Shown in pieces: positions 22,435 through 33,956 of a stretch of DNA of 64,000 nt. The notes under the pieces are model-generated. The model made no database searches, was not told the origin of the DNA, and worked only from the letters and a program-made list of their open reading frames with translations. The DNA is from Spironucleus salmonicida. Lineage: Eukaryota > Fornicata > Diplomonadida > Hexamitidae. Location of the stretch: positions 1,509,197 through 1,573,196 of the forward strand of contig CM035320.1 of assembly GCA_000497125.2 (NCBI GenBank), in the 5' to 3' direction. Each line of letters opens with the position of its first letter. The first letter of the stretch is position 1. Position numbers and translations under genes: made by a program.

Positions 22435-23121
22435 ATGGACTCTGATCTACTTCCACCAATACCTGATTAAATGAGCGATTCTGTTGATGATAATACTGTT
22501 AATTTATTTAGTAACAAAAATTCAAAAAAGGATGATCAAACCTATATCGAATTTGAGAATAAAGGAAATCGACTTTCTCCTCATAAAATTCCAGAAACAC
22601 TTTTTGATTTAATTAATGATGATAGTGAAACTGTAATTCCAACTGAAGCCAAATAGACGAAATTTTGCTTAATGGAATATAATGAGGAAGTTCATGGTAG
22701 CTATTGTGGTGAAGAAAATAATGTAGTTGAAAATGCTTATTAAGGTCTTTATGATTAAAATACTATTATAATGACAATTAGAACCAAGTTTTTATAGACT
22801 ATGATAGATATTGACGAAAATATTAAAACCGTAAACGATAAATTAGATGATTTTGATGAATCAAGTGCAGAATAAGTTTAAATTGAGGATAATATTGATA
22901 GTAACATGAATATAGGAGATGCAAGGGTGATGATTAAAAATTAATTAAAAAATAATTTAATTATAGAAAGTTTAAAGTTACAAAACATTAACGTAAATAT
23001 GATATTATAGTCTATAAATTTACTAGAATTATAAGAAATTCTTGTTCTATATAATATTTTGAAGACATAAAACAACGATTCTTATAATTTACTTAAAAAA
23101 TTATTAAATAATCTATAGTGA
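22435..23121 (+). CDS. 228-aa paralogue of the N-terminal part of the KATNIP-like protein
   Basis: The product shares a signature with the much larger protein that follows. NRLSPHKIPETLFDLIND here corresponds to YRLSPAQIPETLFMLLNA there, and a later helix (IIESLKLQNINVNMILQS) aligns with YESLKGNGIEIISLVQQ. The order and spacing are kept, so this is a tandem duplicate of the N-terminal segment without the DUF4457-like C-terminal part. It is acidic with two helical regions and no membrane segment. It could act as a partner or a competing short form of the large protein, which is inference. The gap between the two genes is 37 bp. Confidence 0.75.
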
Positions 23122-23158
23122 TATATTTATATAATATTATAAATACTGTATAAATTTA

Positions 23159-26100
23159 ATGTCAGATCCAGAAGAGCTGAAGCCAATGGCATATCAATAG
23201 TAAACTCCAAGTACAAAATCAAGAGCACTTGTCTAACACTAATAGTACTTATAAAAGTTGTCGGAGAAATCTAGAGCACTAAAACAGCAAAGAGAAGCAG
23301 AAGAGTAAACTAAGGAGAAGTAATTAGAAAAATAATTTTCTGTTTACAATAGCGGGGCTAATAGAAAATTAATTGATAAGGAATAAAAGGTTAAGAATAT
23401 TAAAAAATGGGATGAGACAGCTAACTTGAACACTGCTATTTAACCTGTCTACGCTGTACAGTAAAATATATCTCCTACAGTCTAGAACTAATATGGTTAG
23501 GAAAACTACGAAGATACACTTATAGATTTAGCAAATTAGTATAAGATTTAAGACCAGTAAACTGGCATAGGCACATTAAAATAATAGGAGATATATTCTG
23601 ATTAAAACAATCAAAATAATTATTAAGATTAGAGTTTCATTGACTAGAAGACTCTAAACTAACACCAATTTCAGCCTGACAAAGACCAAAATTAACCAGA
23701 TTAACACTATTAGTAAGTGAACGACTAAACCTTGGCCCCGAAAGCGTCACTTTTTACTCTAGACAATTTAGGAAATGAAATTTCTTTGGAATAGGCTATG
23801 CACAACCCACCAAATGCGTTTGCACCAATGCAGCAACCAGAGGAACAGAAAAGCCATTTTGATGCCAATTTAGACGACACTGAGTTCGGGATCACGAAGG
23901 AAATCAACGAATCTGATGATAATTTGGCGCAAACTGGTGACCTGAACGCATTCCCGGACTTGGCAGACGACAAACAAAAGCCAGAGGACAACTACGCGCA
24001 GTCGTTCAAAATGCTATCTCTAGCAAACCAGCAAGATTACGATTACAGGCTTTCGCCGGCGCAAATACCAGAGACACTCTTTATGCTGCTTAACGCTATG
24101 GACTAGCTCCCAGATAGCAATTTTGGTGGAACAGGAGAGGTTGAGCCCAAAACGCAGACGCAAATGATTCTATGCGATGAAGAAGAATAAATTGAGGGGG
24201 ATTATGTGGGTGAGTGCAAAATTGAAAATATGGCTGAAGATGGTTAGTTGGGAGTCGAAAATGCAGATAAAGAAGTTATTTTGGATGAGAAAAACGAAAT
24301 TATATTTTAGAATTAGGGTGTTGACATTATTTAAGAGTAGGAGGACCTGGAGGGCAATCAAACTAGTTTGCAGAAAAAATAACATAATTTGTCGAAAATT
24401 AAGAAACTCCCAAAACCCGCAAGATAAAATAGCTAGGCAACAATTTATTAGTAGGAAGCTGATAACAATTTATTAAGTTTGAATCAGCATACATAAAATG
24501 ATATTAATAGATGCGAGTAATTGTATGAGTCGTTAAAAGGTAACGGTATTGAAATAATATCACTAGTTTAGCAAATGCAGGTTATGTCACCTAAAGAAAA
24601 ATAAGAAGTACTTTTTGTGCTAAAAGATGCTTAATTAGGAGAATAATCAGGACTTTAATCACTAAAAGTATCAATTGATTACTCAAAATAAATTTAGTAA
24701 TATTAGTCTAACTTATCAAATCATGTGGAAGAACCACGAAGACTATTATCAGCTAAACGCCCATTATCTGGCGAAAGAGTTAAAAATAGAGTTCCATCTG
24801 CTACACCTAAGCCATTATTACATTAAGGTGAGCATTAAATTACTGGACTCCCTACTCAGCTGCCAAAAATTATGAAAATTAATGATTAGAGTAGAAATTT
24901 AGATGATTCTTTGAAGATTTCATTATCAACAAGTTAATTGCAGACCATGAAATCAATTAAATAGTAAGAAACTTTAAGCTTACTCAATGTTATCATTATA
25001 GAGATTTTAAATGTTTACCCAATTTAAGATGCAATGGGTACAATTGTTCCTAATCTACTATCTGCAGATAAAAATCCGGTTTATATCGTTCATAAAAGTA
25101 TTTAAGATAAATAAGAAGTACAAAAACAAGAAAATTAGAGAATAATAATTGAGTAAATACCTCAAAATAGTAATCCGTTCTTTATATTTACTCTATATAA
25201 TGAAAAAATGAAATATGTGTTATCTTAAGATTAACGCAAAGGAAGAATGAGAGTAGGATTGCCAAAAGATTTTAAAGCAAAAATTTGGTAGATTAATATT
25301 CCTTCAACAAAACCATTCGAGGATGTAATATTGGACTACTGTATAACAAGAAGATTTAGATACTAAAGTAGTTGCATTTTAGAATGTATTAGTTATTTGC
25401 CTATTAGTTTGAATTAAATTACACCGGATAATTCTCTTGTATTTAAAAAACCAACCATATCTATTGTTTCTAAGACGCCTAGACTGGGTACCCCTAAATT
25501 AGAAAAAAGTATCAGATTAAGAAAATCCAAAGATTAAATTGAAATTGATATTCTTAGCAACTATGGTGGCAATTAATCTGGTTTAAATTCTATTTTACTA
25601 TTTGATTCTTAAGGGCACTAAATTCTTTTACCTAATGATGATGTTAGTATTAGCTCAACAGATAGACCGGAAGCTATATTGAATTTATTTCTATACTAAA
25701 ATTTAGGGAACTAAGATTCAAGAAAATAATGGACTACTGCGAATACAGTCACCTCTTCTATTATTATTACTTCTTCATAGCATTTGCGTGTTACTGCAAT
25801 GAAAATTTTAAATTACAATTGCCCAAAAGAGCAAACCAAGTGTACAAAAGATATACAGATTAAGTTCAATAATGAAGTAGTTAAAAATTCAGAATTAGGT
25901 TAGTTTAACAATAAATTAGACTAAATTGACTTTATTTTGTTGCGATAGGATATGGATTTGTAAGATATATTAGAAAAGTTAATTTATCAAAACTAAGATA
26001 CTTAATAACCAGTTACTTACTAAACCCCATAGTTATCGAAGTAAGAAACACCACTTACTAAAAAACTAACACCAAATTCGTTAAAATTGCAAAACAATGG

Positions 26101-27337
26101 ATTTTTAGTTGAAGATTACTCAACTTTTAGCATTACTTTACTACTTTTAGACACATTCAGTTACAATTCAACTGGCTATTCTATAGGTGATATTTAGCTA
26201 TAAACTCAAAATAAAAATTTTCTTCAAGTTAACATGGTATAACCATCTGGCCAAGATTTTGAATTTTTCAGTCGTGGTGAGAAAGTTGAACAGAATTAAA
26301 CTACAATAATTGGTTAAAACCTTTCATAACCATTGCTTTTTGCCTAAAGACTGAATGGAAAGCAGAGAAATACACTATGCAAAGCTACTTTATGGTTCAA
26401 ACACGACTAAACCGATACCATAACACACTTAATGATTAACAATTTCGCATAATCACTGGACAACACGTTGAGACAGTTTTTAATTTTTGTCAATGGTGTA
26501 ATATAGTAGCCATTTCCTGGTGTGATATTACCACAATGTGTATTTAGTCCTGATATGACAAATGAATATTTATAATAGTACACTGGATTCTCAGAATAAG
26601 GAAATATAACTCAAATTCAGTAAAATTTTATTCAGGATGTGTGTGTTTATACTCCTATTTTAATTAAGCAGGGTATCTCTAAAGCATCATAAGAATTGTA
26701 GCGACATGCATAACAATCAGGCAACTTTTATGAATTCATTCAGTCAAAATTTTAACCAGTTGAAATTAGGTTATCTAGAGGAAATAATCAAATACAACTT
26801 ATTCATTAGAAAATAAATAGTGAAAATTTAACGTATATAACTTCTTATTAACCTTAAGGCAATACGTTATAAATTGATATACTATCATACTATCGTGAAA
26901 CTAAATAGGTTGGAGTCTCGCTTATTTAATTATTTTAAAATGGCAAAGATTAGATTAATTTCTAAAAGTATTCTGCATAGATTTATTCCAACCTTATGAC
27001 GTCTTAAATTTTTATCAACGAATCTACAATTTCTGACTCATAAAATCCGGCATATGAATTATTATAGAATAAACCCTGGATTGTAATCATGAAAAATATA
27101 AGTGGTTAATACATCCAAGGTTACTCTAGTTGTGCTAGTATTAGCACATTATATATCACATTTCCAGATAAATAAGAGATTAGTGGAATATCATTAATTT
27201 CAGATAATATAGCAGAAATTTGTATATCTTTTGACGGAAAATTATTATTTGAGGGATTATTATCAGATAATGGTAATATATAATAAATTTCGTTTAGTAA
27301 GCATAAGCTATTAGGAGATTAATTATTGATTCAGTGA
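23159..27337 (+). CDS. KATNIP: KATNIP (KIAA0556)-like giant protein with DUF4457-type modules
   Basis: This is a single TGA-free frame of 1393 codons. The N-terminal ~330 residues are polar and Q/E-rich, with YRLSPAQIPETLFMLLN near residue 295. The C-terminal 600 residues are beta-rich. IEIDILSNYGGNQSGLNSIL followed by LFDSQGHQI near residue 792 matches the DUF4457 signature (I-I-LS-WG--YY-GL-G-E-F---G). A related strand pattern, ISLISDNIAEICISFDGKLL, recurs near 1345. DUF4457 defines KATNIP, a doublet-microtubule-associated ciliary protein that binds katanin. The rest of the length is consistent with that ~1600-aa family. Bases ~23700-24130 are clearly richer in G+C than the flanks. The assignment rests on the DUF4457-type blocks. 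Confidence 0.7.
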
Positions 27338-27347
27338 AATATAAATA

Positions 27348-29090
27348 TCACTATAATATCCAAAGTGTAAAGTGTTTAATGAAACTAATTACAAAAGCTG
27401 CTATAAGTACCAAAATCCAAAATACTTAACTTTTTAGAGCATCTGCGATGACAAGCCAATTTTCCGTTAATGTAGGCTAACTTAGCTTATATTTAGGTGT
27501 ATTTTCTATACCACTTGCTAACAGTCTATTATTATAGTTAGAATAGCGTAAATTCTTAGCTTCTCTCATCTCTGGTGGTTATGACCCGAAAAATTTATTT
27601 AATACATCATAATCTATTTACATTATTCCAAAAAAGTTTAAATATCGCTTTTGTTAAATTTTCTCTTCAATATGTTACACTGAAGGTTTAATTAACTATA
27701 TAATTGATGAGATATAAAATGACTTTAATTCACCAAGATTTGAAGCCTTTTTATATAAAGTGCGAACATTAGTGGTGTTAATATGAACTTATGTTACAGT
27801 ATTATCAAACAATTATTATATTCTATGTGAAACTTTTTATGCATTAACCCAGATATCTTCCTCTCTAAAATCATCTATAGATTTACTTTTATAAAGATTT
27901 TAGTAAATAATATTTACCTATGTACCTTTTACAATGCTTTAGAAACTTAGTATACACTCTAACAACTCATTTTTAGAAGCGTATACTTTTTGAAATGCTT
28001 CATAGTTAAGAATCAGCCGCCATTCATTAATAAATAACAAGATTTAATCTAAACTAGAAATAATCATTGTATTTATCTTAAAATAAACCTTATCTGGGGT
28101 GTCAAATTTTTATTTTCCATTGTTGCTTACAGCATAAGCTCTCTTTAATCTATATATATAATTTTCTAAAAATGCTGTAATTTACTCAAAAAATAAACTA
28201 AAAATTTAATTTCCTACATTATTTTTCATTAATAAATTCATATTTTTGATTAATTATAAAAATATTGGTAATTTTACTATATGTCGAAAATGTTGCATTT
28301 AAATCAGTAAATAAAAAGCTGCCTATCGCATGTAATAATCCATAGCATCAGAATTATCTTTATTTGAAGATAAGAAAATTTCTAGAATAGCATTTCTATT
28401 GCTGGAGTAAAGGTTGGCTTAAAACTGTTAACATTCTTATATTTCCATATTCTCTATATTTTAATTTACGCATCTGCATTAATTACATTAGCATATTTCA
28501 ATATCATTCAGAATAGTTTAAATGCATAGAATATTTACAAATTCTTTGCTTTTGACAATTACAACTTTTCTCACGCCATTACCAGTGGAAATACATTACA
28601 GTCCTTAAGAATTTAAATCATCTCCATTCCATTTACTCCAATTTTCTAAAATTTAGAGTGCACCATTTCGATAGCTTTTCAACTCAAAATTATCAGACCT
28701 AACACTGAAACGTGCATTTTTGGAACATTCTATTAGAAGCTAAATAAAATCTCCGAATAAAGAGGATGATACACAACCTGCATAAATCGAGTGAAAATAA
28801 GAAGTTGAATCCGCTAATGGTGCAGTAAAATGCTGAGATGAGTAATTTTAGTGAAGAATTAATTGGGAATGAAATTATGATGATGGTGAAAAGAATAAAA
28901 TTGATTCTTTTATAAAAGATTTGGGAGGTGAAGTCAGCAAATTAGGAACTTTGTAGAAATATCCTTATGGGGCGAAGAAGGAATTAATAAGCTATTTAGT
29001 AATTTATTCAAAATTGGATTGTTTATAAAAATGTGGTGCTAAGTATCTATCCATATTTTAATGTAATAATGAGGAAGCAAATTCTGTCAT
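27348..29090 (-). CDS. Tail-anchored hypothetical protein, 580 aa
   Basis: This is a 581-codon intact frame. The N-terminal ~190 residues look globular (FYKQSNFEQITKQLINSFFA, then SSLFGDFIQLLIECSKNARF). A small cysteine cluster, CQCNQCRC, lies near residue 208. A helical middle follows (LLFINEWRLILNYEAFQKV). The last ~25 residues form one strong membrane helix, FWILVLIAAFVISFI with KHFTLWIL after it, so the protein is probably tail-anchored with its bulk in the cytosol. The start is taken after AAATTTAAAATAATG. No family was recognised. It converges on the KATNIP-like gene with 10 bp between stops. Confidence 0.78.
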
Positions 29091-29317
29091 TATTTTAAAT
29101 TTTTCACCAATTGATTCAATAATTATATAATACCTAATATTAAAAAATTAAAATATAATATATGAAAAATTATTAGTATCAAATTTTGTAAATATTTTGC
29201 GTAATTGATTGCATAAGTAAACTTTAAATATAATATAACAAAATAATAAATTATAGATTAAAATTTAAATATCTAAAAGGATTATAAATAAGATATATTA
29301 CCTGATTGCGAAATTGA

Positions 29318-30022
29318 ATGAATAGGGACATGGCGAAAGCAATAAACTTGTTAAAGTCAATTGATGTCAAAGATATCCCATCATTATCAGAAATTTATGT
29401 GTAATCTCACTAGGTTAGAGGACGATTTTTTATTCCGAATCTAACTCATACTCATGGGAAAACGAAAAAAAGTAATTCAACGTTATCTAAGGTAAATGAT
29501 AGGGAATAATAACGTACATAAACATAAATAGTAAAACCTGTAATTTAATCAGATCCTAAATTTGATGTTCCATTGTATGATTAGGTTTTTGAAATGGATA
29601 ATATGGAGCAGTAGAACAATGTAATTAACGAAGAGCTACGATTGCTTAAAAGCTTATAGGACAAGTATAAGGTATTAAAAAATAAATTACGAACAAATAT
29701 TATAGAACTAAAGGCTATACGAATGACAGTTGATGGAGCAAACGCACAATTGGATAAAATGTAAATTAAAATAGATCTTATAGAGTCATAAGTTTATATT
29801 TTTCAAGATGAATATATGCTAGAGTTACAAAAATAAGAGAATTCTATAGATGTTGATTCTAATGTTGAATCATTACCGTAATAATTTCTTACCACTTTAG
29901 ATTAGTTAGAAGGAAAAATTACTACTTCTACTAAGTCACTTACAGATACACATTAATAATTAAAAAGATACAGGCATAAAAGAAAACATGAGAACTAAAA
30001 TAACAATAAATAAAAATAATGA
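29318..30022 (+). CDS. Coiled-coil protein with basic tail, 234 aa
   Basis: This is an intact frame opening MNRDMAKAINLLKSIDVKD. A disordered, basic S/T/Q region is followed by a predicted coiled coil from about residue 90 to 220, including LRLLKSLQDKYKVLKNKL and LDKMQIKIDLIESQVYIF. It ends in a strongly basic tail, RYRHKRKHENQ. There is no membrane or catalytic motif. The 227 bp upstream are AT-rich and hold no other frame. It converges on the small gene at 30029 with 6 bp between stops. Function unknown. Confidence 0.76.
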
Positions 30023-30028
30023 GTTCTT

Positions 30029-30376
30029 TCACAATACCATGGAGCTATCTTTTTCTCTAATAATATCCTCAAGTGTTCTAGTTGGAGCCCTAGCTCTAGA
30101 AAAATAAGTATCGCAAATATAATTATCATAACCTAACAATATCTTTTGTGAGTGAGTAAGTACCTAAGTTTATGAATGAGAAGCTAAATCTAATTCGAGC
30201 GCTAACTATTATGCTAAAATAGGACGTATAGATTGTTCAAATTCAATACGTTTATTAAAATGGCTTTATACTGAGGTTTTATCTTTCAAATCTTTAATAG
30301 CCTAAGGTAAATTATAAAGGGAATTGTAAGAGATAGGTGCTGATAAATCTGTTGGATGTGTAAAAGGAACCTACAT
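30029..30376 (-). CDS. Small hypothetical protein, 115 aa
   Basis: This is an intact frame beginning MQVPFTHPTDLSAPISYN after CCTCTAAATG. The middle is helical (RPILAQQLALELDLASHS), followed by ILLGYDNYICDTYFSRARAP and a charged C-terminus EDIIREKDSSMVL. There is no signal peptide or metal-binding motif. The stop is 6 bp from the stop of the convergent coiled-coil gene, and the thioredoxin gene ends 47 bp upstream. I do not recognise the family. Conservation would be needed to go further. Confidence 0.7.
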
Positions 30377-30423
30377 TTAGAGGTTAAAAAGTAAAATATG
30401 ATAATATCATATAATATTAATAT

Positions 30424-30741
30424 TCAGTGAATGCACTCTTCGAAATTTTTTAGATCAGTGCATAATTCGGATATACCTTGATAAAGTCGTATTACACTTG
30501 GCAACTATACTATATTATATCGATCACAAATATCTTGATTTTCTACACAATAAATTTAGCTAAAAATAATATGTTTGTATTCATTTTGAAAAGATAAATT
30601 ATTGTATAATGAGTTAAAATTTTCGCAACCAATACACCACGAAGGTGCAAACTTTATTAATAAGATCTTATTTTAAACGTCTTCTATTTACATATCATGA
30701 TACCTAGAGAAATCTAGAACAATAGATAGAGTAATTAACAT
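30424..30741 (-). CDS. Thioredoxin-fold protein with CIGC active site
   Basis: The product is 105 residues, the length of a single thioredoxin domain. It has ILLIKFAPSWCIGCENFNSL with the redox CxxC at about residues 40-43, and a cis-proline loop IVQLPSVIRLYQGIS near residue 85, in the expected order. There is no signal peptide and no ER-retention tail, so a cytosolic reductase or chaperone-like role is likely. The active site CIGC differs from the CGPC of classical thioredoxin. Family members with such dipeptides vary in redox potential and partner, so the electron donor is unknown. The start follows GTTAAAATG at the edge of a 43-bp divergent promoter. Confidence 0.85.
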
Positions 30742-30784
30742 TTTAACTATATATTTAATATTAATTATTAATTATTATTTATTA
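30742..30784. promoter_or_regulatory. Bidirectional 43-bp promoter region
   Basis: This is the whole space between the divergent starts of the thioredoxin and the ZSWIM2-like gene. Its sequence is A/T almost throughout (TTTAACTATATATTTAATATT... to ...ATTATTTATTA). Both genes must initiate within or at the edges of this stretch. The inference is by position only. Confidence 0.55.
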
Positions 30785-32365
30785 ATGCGTGCTACATAGT
30801 TTATTTCAAAGCCTTCTGCTAAATAAATATAACAGCTGATAGCTGCATAGAATGCAAAATTTATGATAATGGCATAACATGGACCTTTATCATTTTCCTT
30901 ACAAGAAATTCCATAAGTAGATACAACAACCCCAATTGAAGAACTTATGGAACTATTAAAACGTAAACGTTCTTTTAAGATAATTTTAGGTTCACCTCAC
31001 CAGTGTACTTGTCCTCAAGGTAAGTAAGATTGTTTTTGCGAACATATAGCATTCTTAAATATCCGAAAATTTAAAATTCCAATCAAAGATTAACTATGCT
31101 TTTAGACATCTTGGACTGATTTAGAGCTGGATAGAATTCTATAATGTAAATTTTTGAAATAATCTAGTCAAAAGACGAAAAAACTTGTTAAAGATGAATC
31201 TATACACGAAACGACAAGGTTCACGCCCAGAAATGAGATAACAGAAGAGACATATTGTGCAATATGCTTAGAAAATATTGATTCTGATGATCCCGCGACT
31301 CTCCCATTTTGTGGGACTTGTGGAAATTCACTACATGAAAGATGTCTCTACATATATTTAGCAAATGCGAAATAATAGAAAACTAAAGAAACTTGTATTT
31401 ACTGTCGTTAAGAGTGGAAAGATGGCAGAGATAAAATTTATCAAGGAGGAAAAGCTCAAAAAAATTCTACAAATGCTATAAGTAAAATTGACACAAATAA
31501 TCTAGATTAATGTTGTTGCTGCCATTCTAAACTTGGAAAGCACTATGCACTAAAATAATTTTCAGCAGATAAATTTTGCTACCAGTGTTTATGCTAGCTT
31601 GAAAAAGGGACATATGTAATAAACAAACGCAATTTGATCCTTAAAAGGCTGCAAGTTAAACCTTTACAAACACATAGAGCTTAAATTGTTTAAAATTTCT
31701 ACAATAGAGAAATTACTGCTTTAGATTATGATCTTTTATTAAGGCTTGATGATTAAAAAACTGACTAGCGTGCAATGCAGCTTAAACTGCCAACTTTTCT
31801 AGTTCCTTTTATTTTTAAGGAGAATGTTTCTGGCCAATAATTTGAATGTTAGCTCTGCTAAAATGCAGAAGTTAACCCATATAACCTGCTTTCAGTTGAC
31901 TCGCTTACAGACATAGATAATTTAGACCTAGATTTAAATAAGCTTCATGACTGTTTGAAGGAGTAAGAAGTTCGTGTTTCTGTTTAACTTATTGAATCAT
32001 ACTTAGCTAACAACACATAATTCTTCCTTCCTTGTGGTTAGCATGCCGTGCATGGATTCTGTGCACTCGTTTGTGCTGCAGAAAAAACAGTTTTCAGATA
32101 GGGTGAGCAATATTTAGGTTCAAAAATTCTTTCTGACTATTGTGAGATTTGCAAAATTCCTTATTTGAAAGAGTGGCTACGTGAGGCTAGACTTTAAAGA
32201 GCGGTAAGTCAGAATGGGGGTAAACGGGAGCCGATAGTACTAGAGAAGACTGGGAAAAAGACTGTAACTCCACGAAACAGGGAACCAGCTTTTAACCTCG
32301 ACCAGGGAGTGGATTTATTAGGGTGTATTTAAGTTAATAACGTTTAAACCATTAATAGGAAGTGA
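30785..32365 (+). CDS. ZSWIM2: SWIM/RING/ZZ/RING E3 ubiquitin ligase, ZSWIM2-like
   Basis: The product is 526 residues with four cysteine-rich modules in the ZSWIM2 order. The SWIM finger has the metal ligands CTC and CEH in CTCPQGKQDCFCEHIAFL near residue 75, and is preceded by SFKIILGSPHQ. The first RING runs from CAICLENIDSDD to CIYCRQEW, roughly residues 175-230. A ZZ-like region has CCCCHSKLGKHYALKQF then CYQCLC near residue 265. The second RING covers CQLCQ, FFLPCGQHAVHGFC and CEICKIPYL. ZSWIM2 (MEX) is an E3 ligase known mainly from the testis of animals. A protist homologue fits a flagellar link, by inference. The upstream ATG at 30785 is used because the frame and AT context favour it over 30869. 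Confidence 0.82.
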
Positions 32366-32403
32366 ATTTGATATTTTTATGTAATTATTTAACGATATAT
32401 AAA

Positions 32404-32931
32404 ATGGAGAGACTTCCATAGATTTAAATCTCGCATTGCCGCTTCCAACGTGCACTGCAGTCGCAAATTTAAATCTAAAAAGCTAATAAAATAACAGATT
32501 TACCGTTATTTTTTCCTGAAATTAAAGACGAACATCAGGCAATTTAGTAAATTTCAGTTAAATCTGAAAAAGTCAAACGGAAAGGTTGCAATTTAAAGAT
32601 ATGCTCTTCTTCATTCTTTCAGTCACAGGTATCTAGGTTTAATGTGAAAAATGACACTCCTGGGCCGTACGCATTATCGCGGGAAATTAATGGCACAAAA
32701 ATATAATTTTCAAAACAGGCTAGGTTTTAAAAAATATAAAATAGCGTAGATTATCCACTATTTGATCTTTAACGTGACCAAATCAGCCATGTGCTATATA
32801 AAGCTGGAGTTAAGAAGTGGAAAAAAGAACTCAGTTTATGGACAGATATTATACTAAAGAATATTGATAATTAAGAAAAAGAATAGTAAATAGTTTATTT
32901 TTAGTCTGATGATAAATTGGAATTAGAGTGA
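32404..32931 (+). CDS. SHIPPO/STPG-repeat-like protein, 175 aa
   Basis: This is an intact frame opening MERLPQIQISHCRFQRALQS. It has one sperm-tail PG-rich motif, NDTPGPYALSREI, near residue 87, typical of SHIPPO/STPG proteins that line axonemal doublet microtubules. Regions before and after are basic with aromatic residues, as in that class. Most STPG proteins have several repeats. Here only one is clear, so the assignment is tentative. The C-terminus is acidic (DNQEKEQQIVYFQSDDKLELE). The start follows CGATATATAAAATGG and a short spacer from the E3 gene. A second such protein lies at 36703. Confidence 0.62.
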
Positions 32932-32982
32932 CAAGCGAATAACATTATTACTATATAATATTGTTAGTTACGAGTAAGATAA

Positions 32983-33834
32983 ATGACTTTACCACGAAAT
33001 TTAGATATTATTGAAACTAAGAGTCTAAATTATGTGGAGAATGGTATCTCATTTGAGATATTAATTCGTACTAATTAGGCTCTTAAACATAAATCAACAA
33101 TGTAATAATACTGCGCAGATGCATTTTAAGATATTAAATATTTTGATACTGTGGTTGAATTAAAAAATAAAAATTATCGACTAATCTTTAATAAGTTTAA
33201 CCTAGTATAACGACACTACTTATTAGTAAGTATTGATTTCTGTCATTAGAAAGAAATCTTAACTTAGTTATCATTTGAGGCATTAGCTGAAGCCATTTAA
33301 ATTACAAATTTCTATGCATTTTATAACGGTGGTTAAAAATCAGGATCATCTTAACCAAGGTAACATTTTTAACTCGTAGAATTAGATAAGATTCCAATAG
33401 AAAATTTAATTATAAATGATAAACTAAGATATTTAGATGATTTATAGTGCTTTGTGGAGACTTTTCCTGTTTGTGATAGTATGTCATTATACAAAGCATA
33501 CATTAATCTAATTAAAAAGTGTCGCATATAACTATCAGAGCCTATTATATCAGATGATATTGCACATAACTATTTTGATGTATCTAAACTTCCTACTTAT
33601 CACCAAATTTATACATAAGAAGAGGACCAATCCACACTGACTTAGCTTACAATAGATGACTATAGTTTAATAATCGCTAATGGTTATATGATTATGTTCA
33701 AGCGGAGTTAAGATAATTTTATTAATTCAATATCATTAACAGGGTAGATATTTGTTTAAGATGAATAATCAGCATAGTTACTTATGTAAACAGGTATTCT
33801 AAATACTTTTAGAACTTGTATACCTACGGAATGA
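32983..33834 (+). CDS. Ap4A phosphorylase (ATP adenylyltransferase), HIT-like
   Basis: The product is 283 residues. The signature AFYNGGQKSGSSQPRQHFQL, at about residues 110-130, matches the Ap4A phosphorylase/ATP adenylyltransferase block (F-N-G--SG-SQ-H-H-Q). The middle nucleophilic His is kept (RQHFQ). The first His of HxHxQ is replaced by Arg, which is unusual. Such enzymes split diadenosine tetraphosphate with phosphate, giving ADP and ATP. The N-terminal region (YRLIFNKFNLVQRHYLLVS) fits the family's FN-F-V--H-LLVT segment very well. C-terminal residues correspond to the NWL and ATP-contact regions. The start follows AAGATAAATGACT. Activity with the altered motif is uncertain. Confidence 0.82.
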
Positions 33835-33956
33835 TTTTAATTTAAGTTCAATTTTATATAATAAAGTAGATTTTTTATTTAAAGTATGATTTTGTATAAT
33901 ATTATTATATTAATATACACCTATAAAACTAATTCCGTTCCACGAATTTTTATAAA

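Noticed and set aside
23725-23991. A minus-strand 88-codon ORF in the G+C-rich part of the KATNIP-like gene.
   Set aside because: Antisense shadow of a continuous 1393-codon frame.
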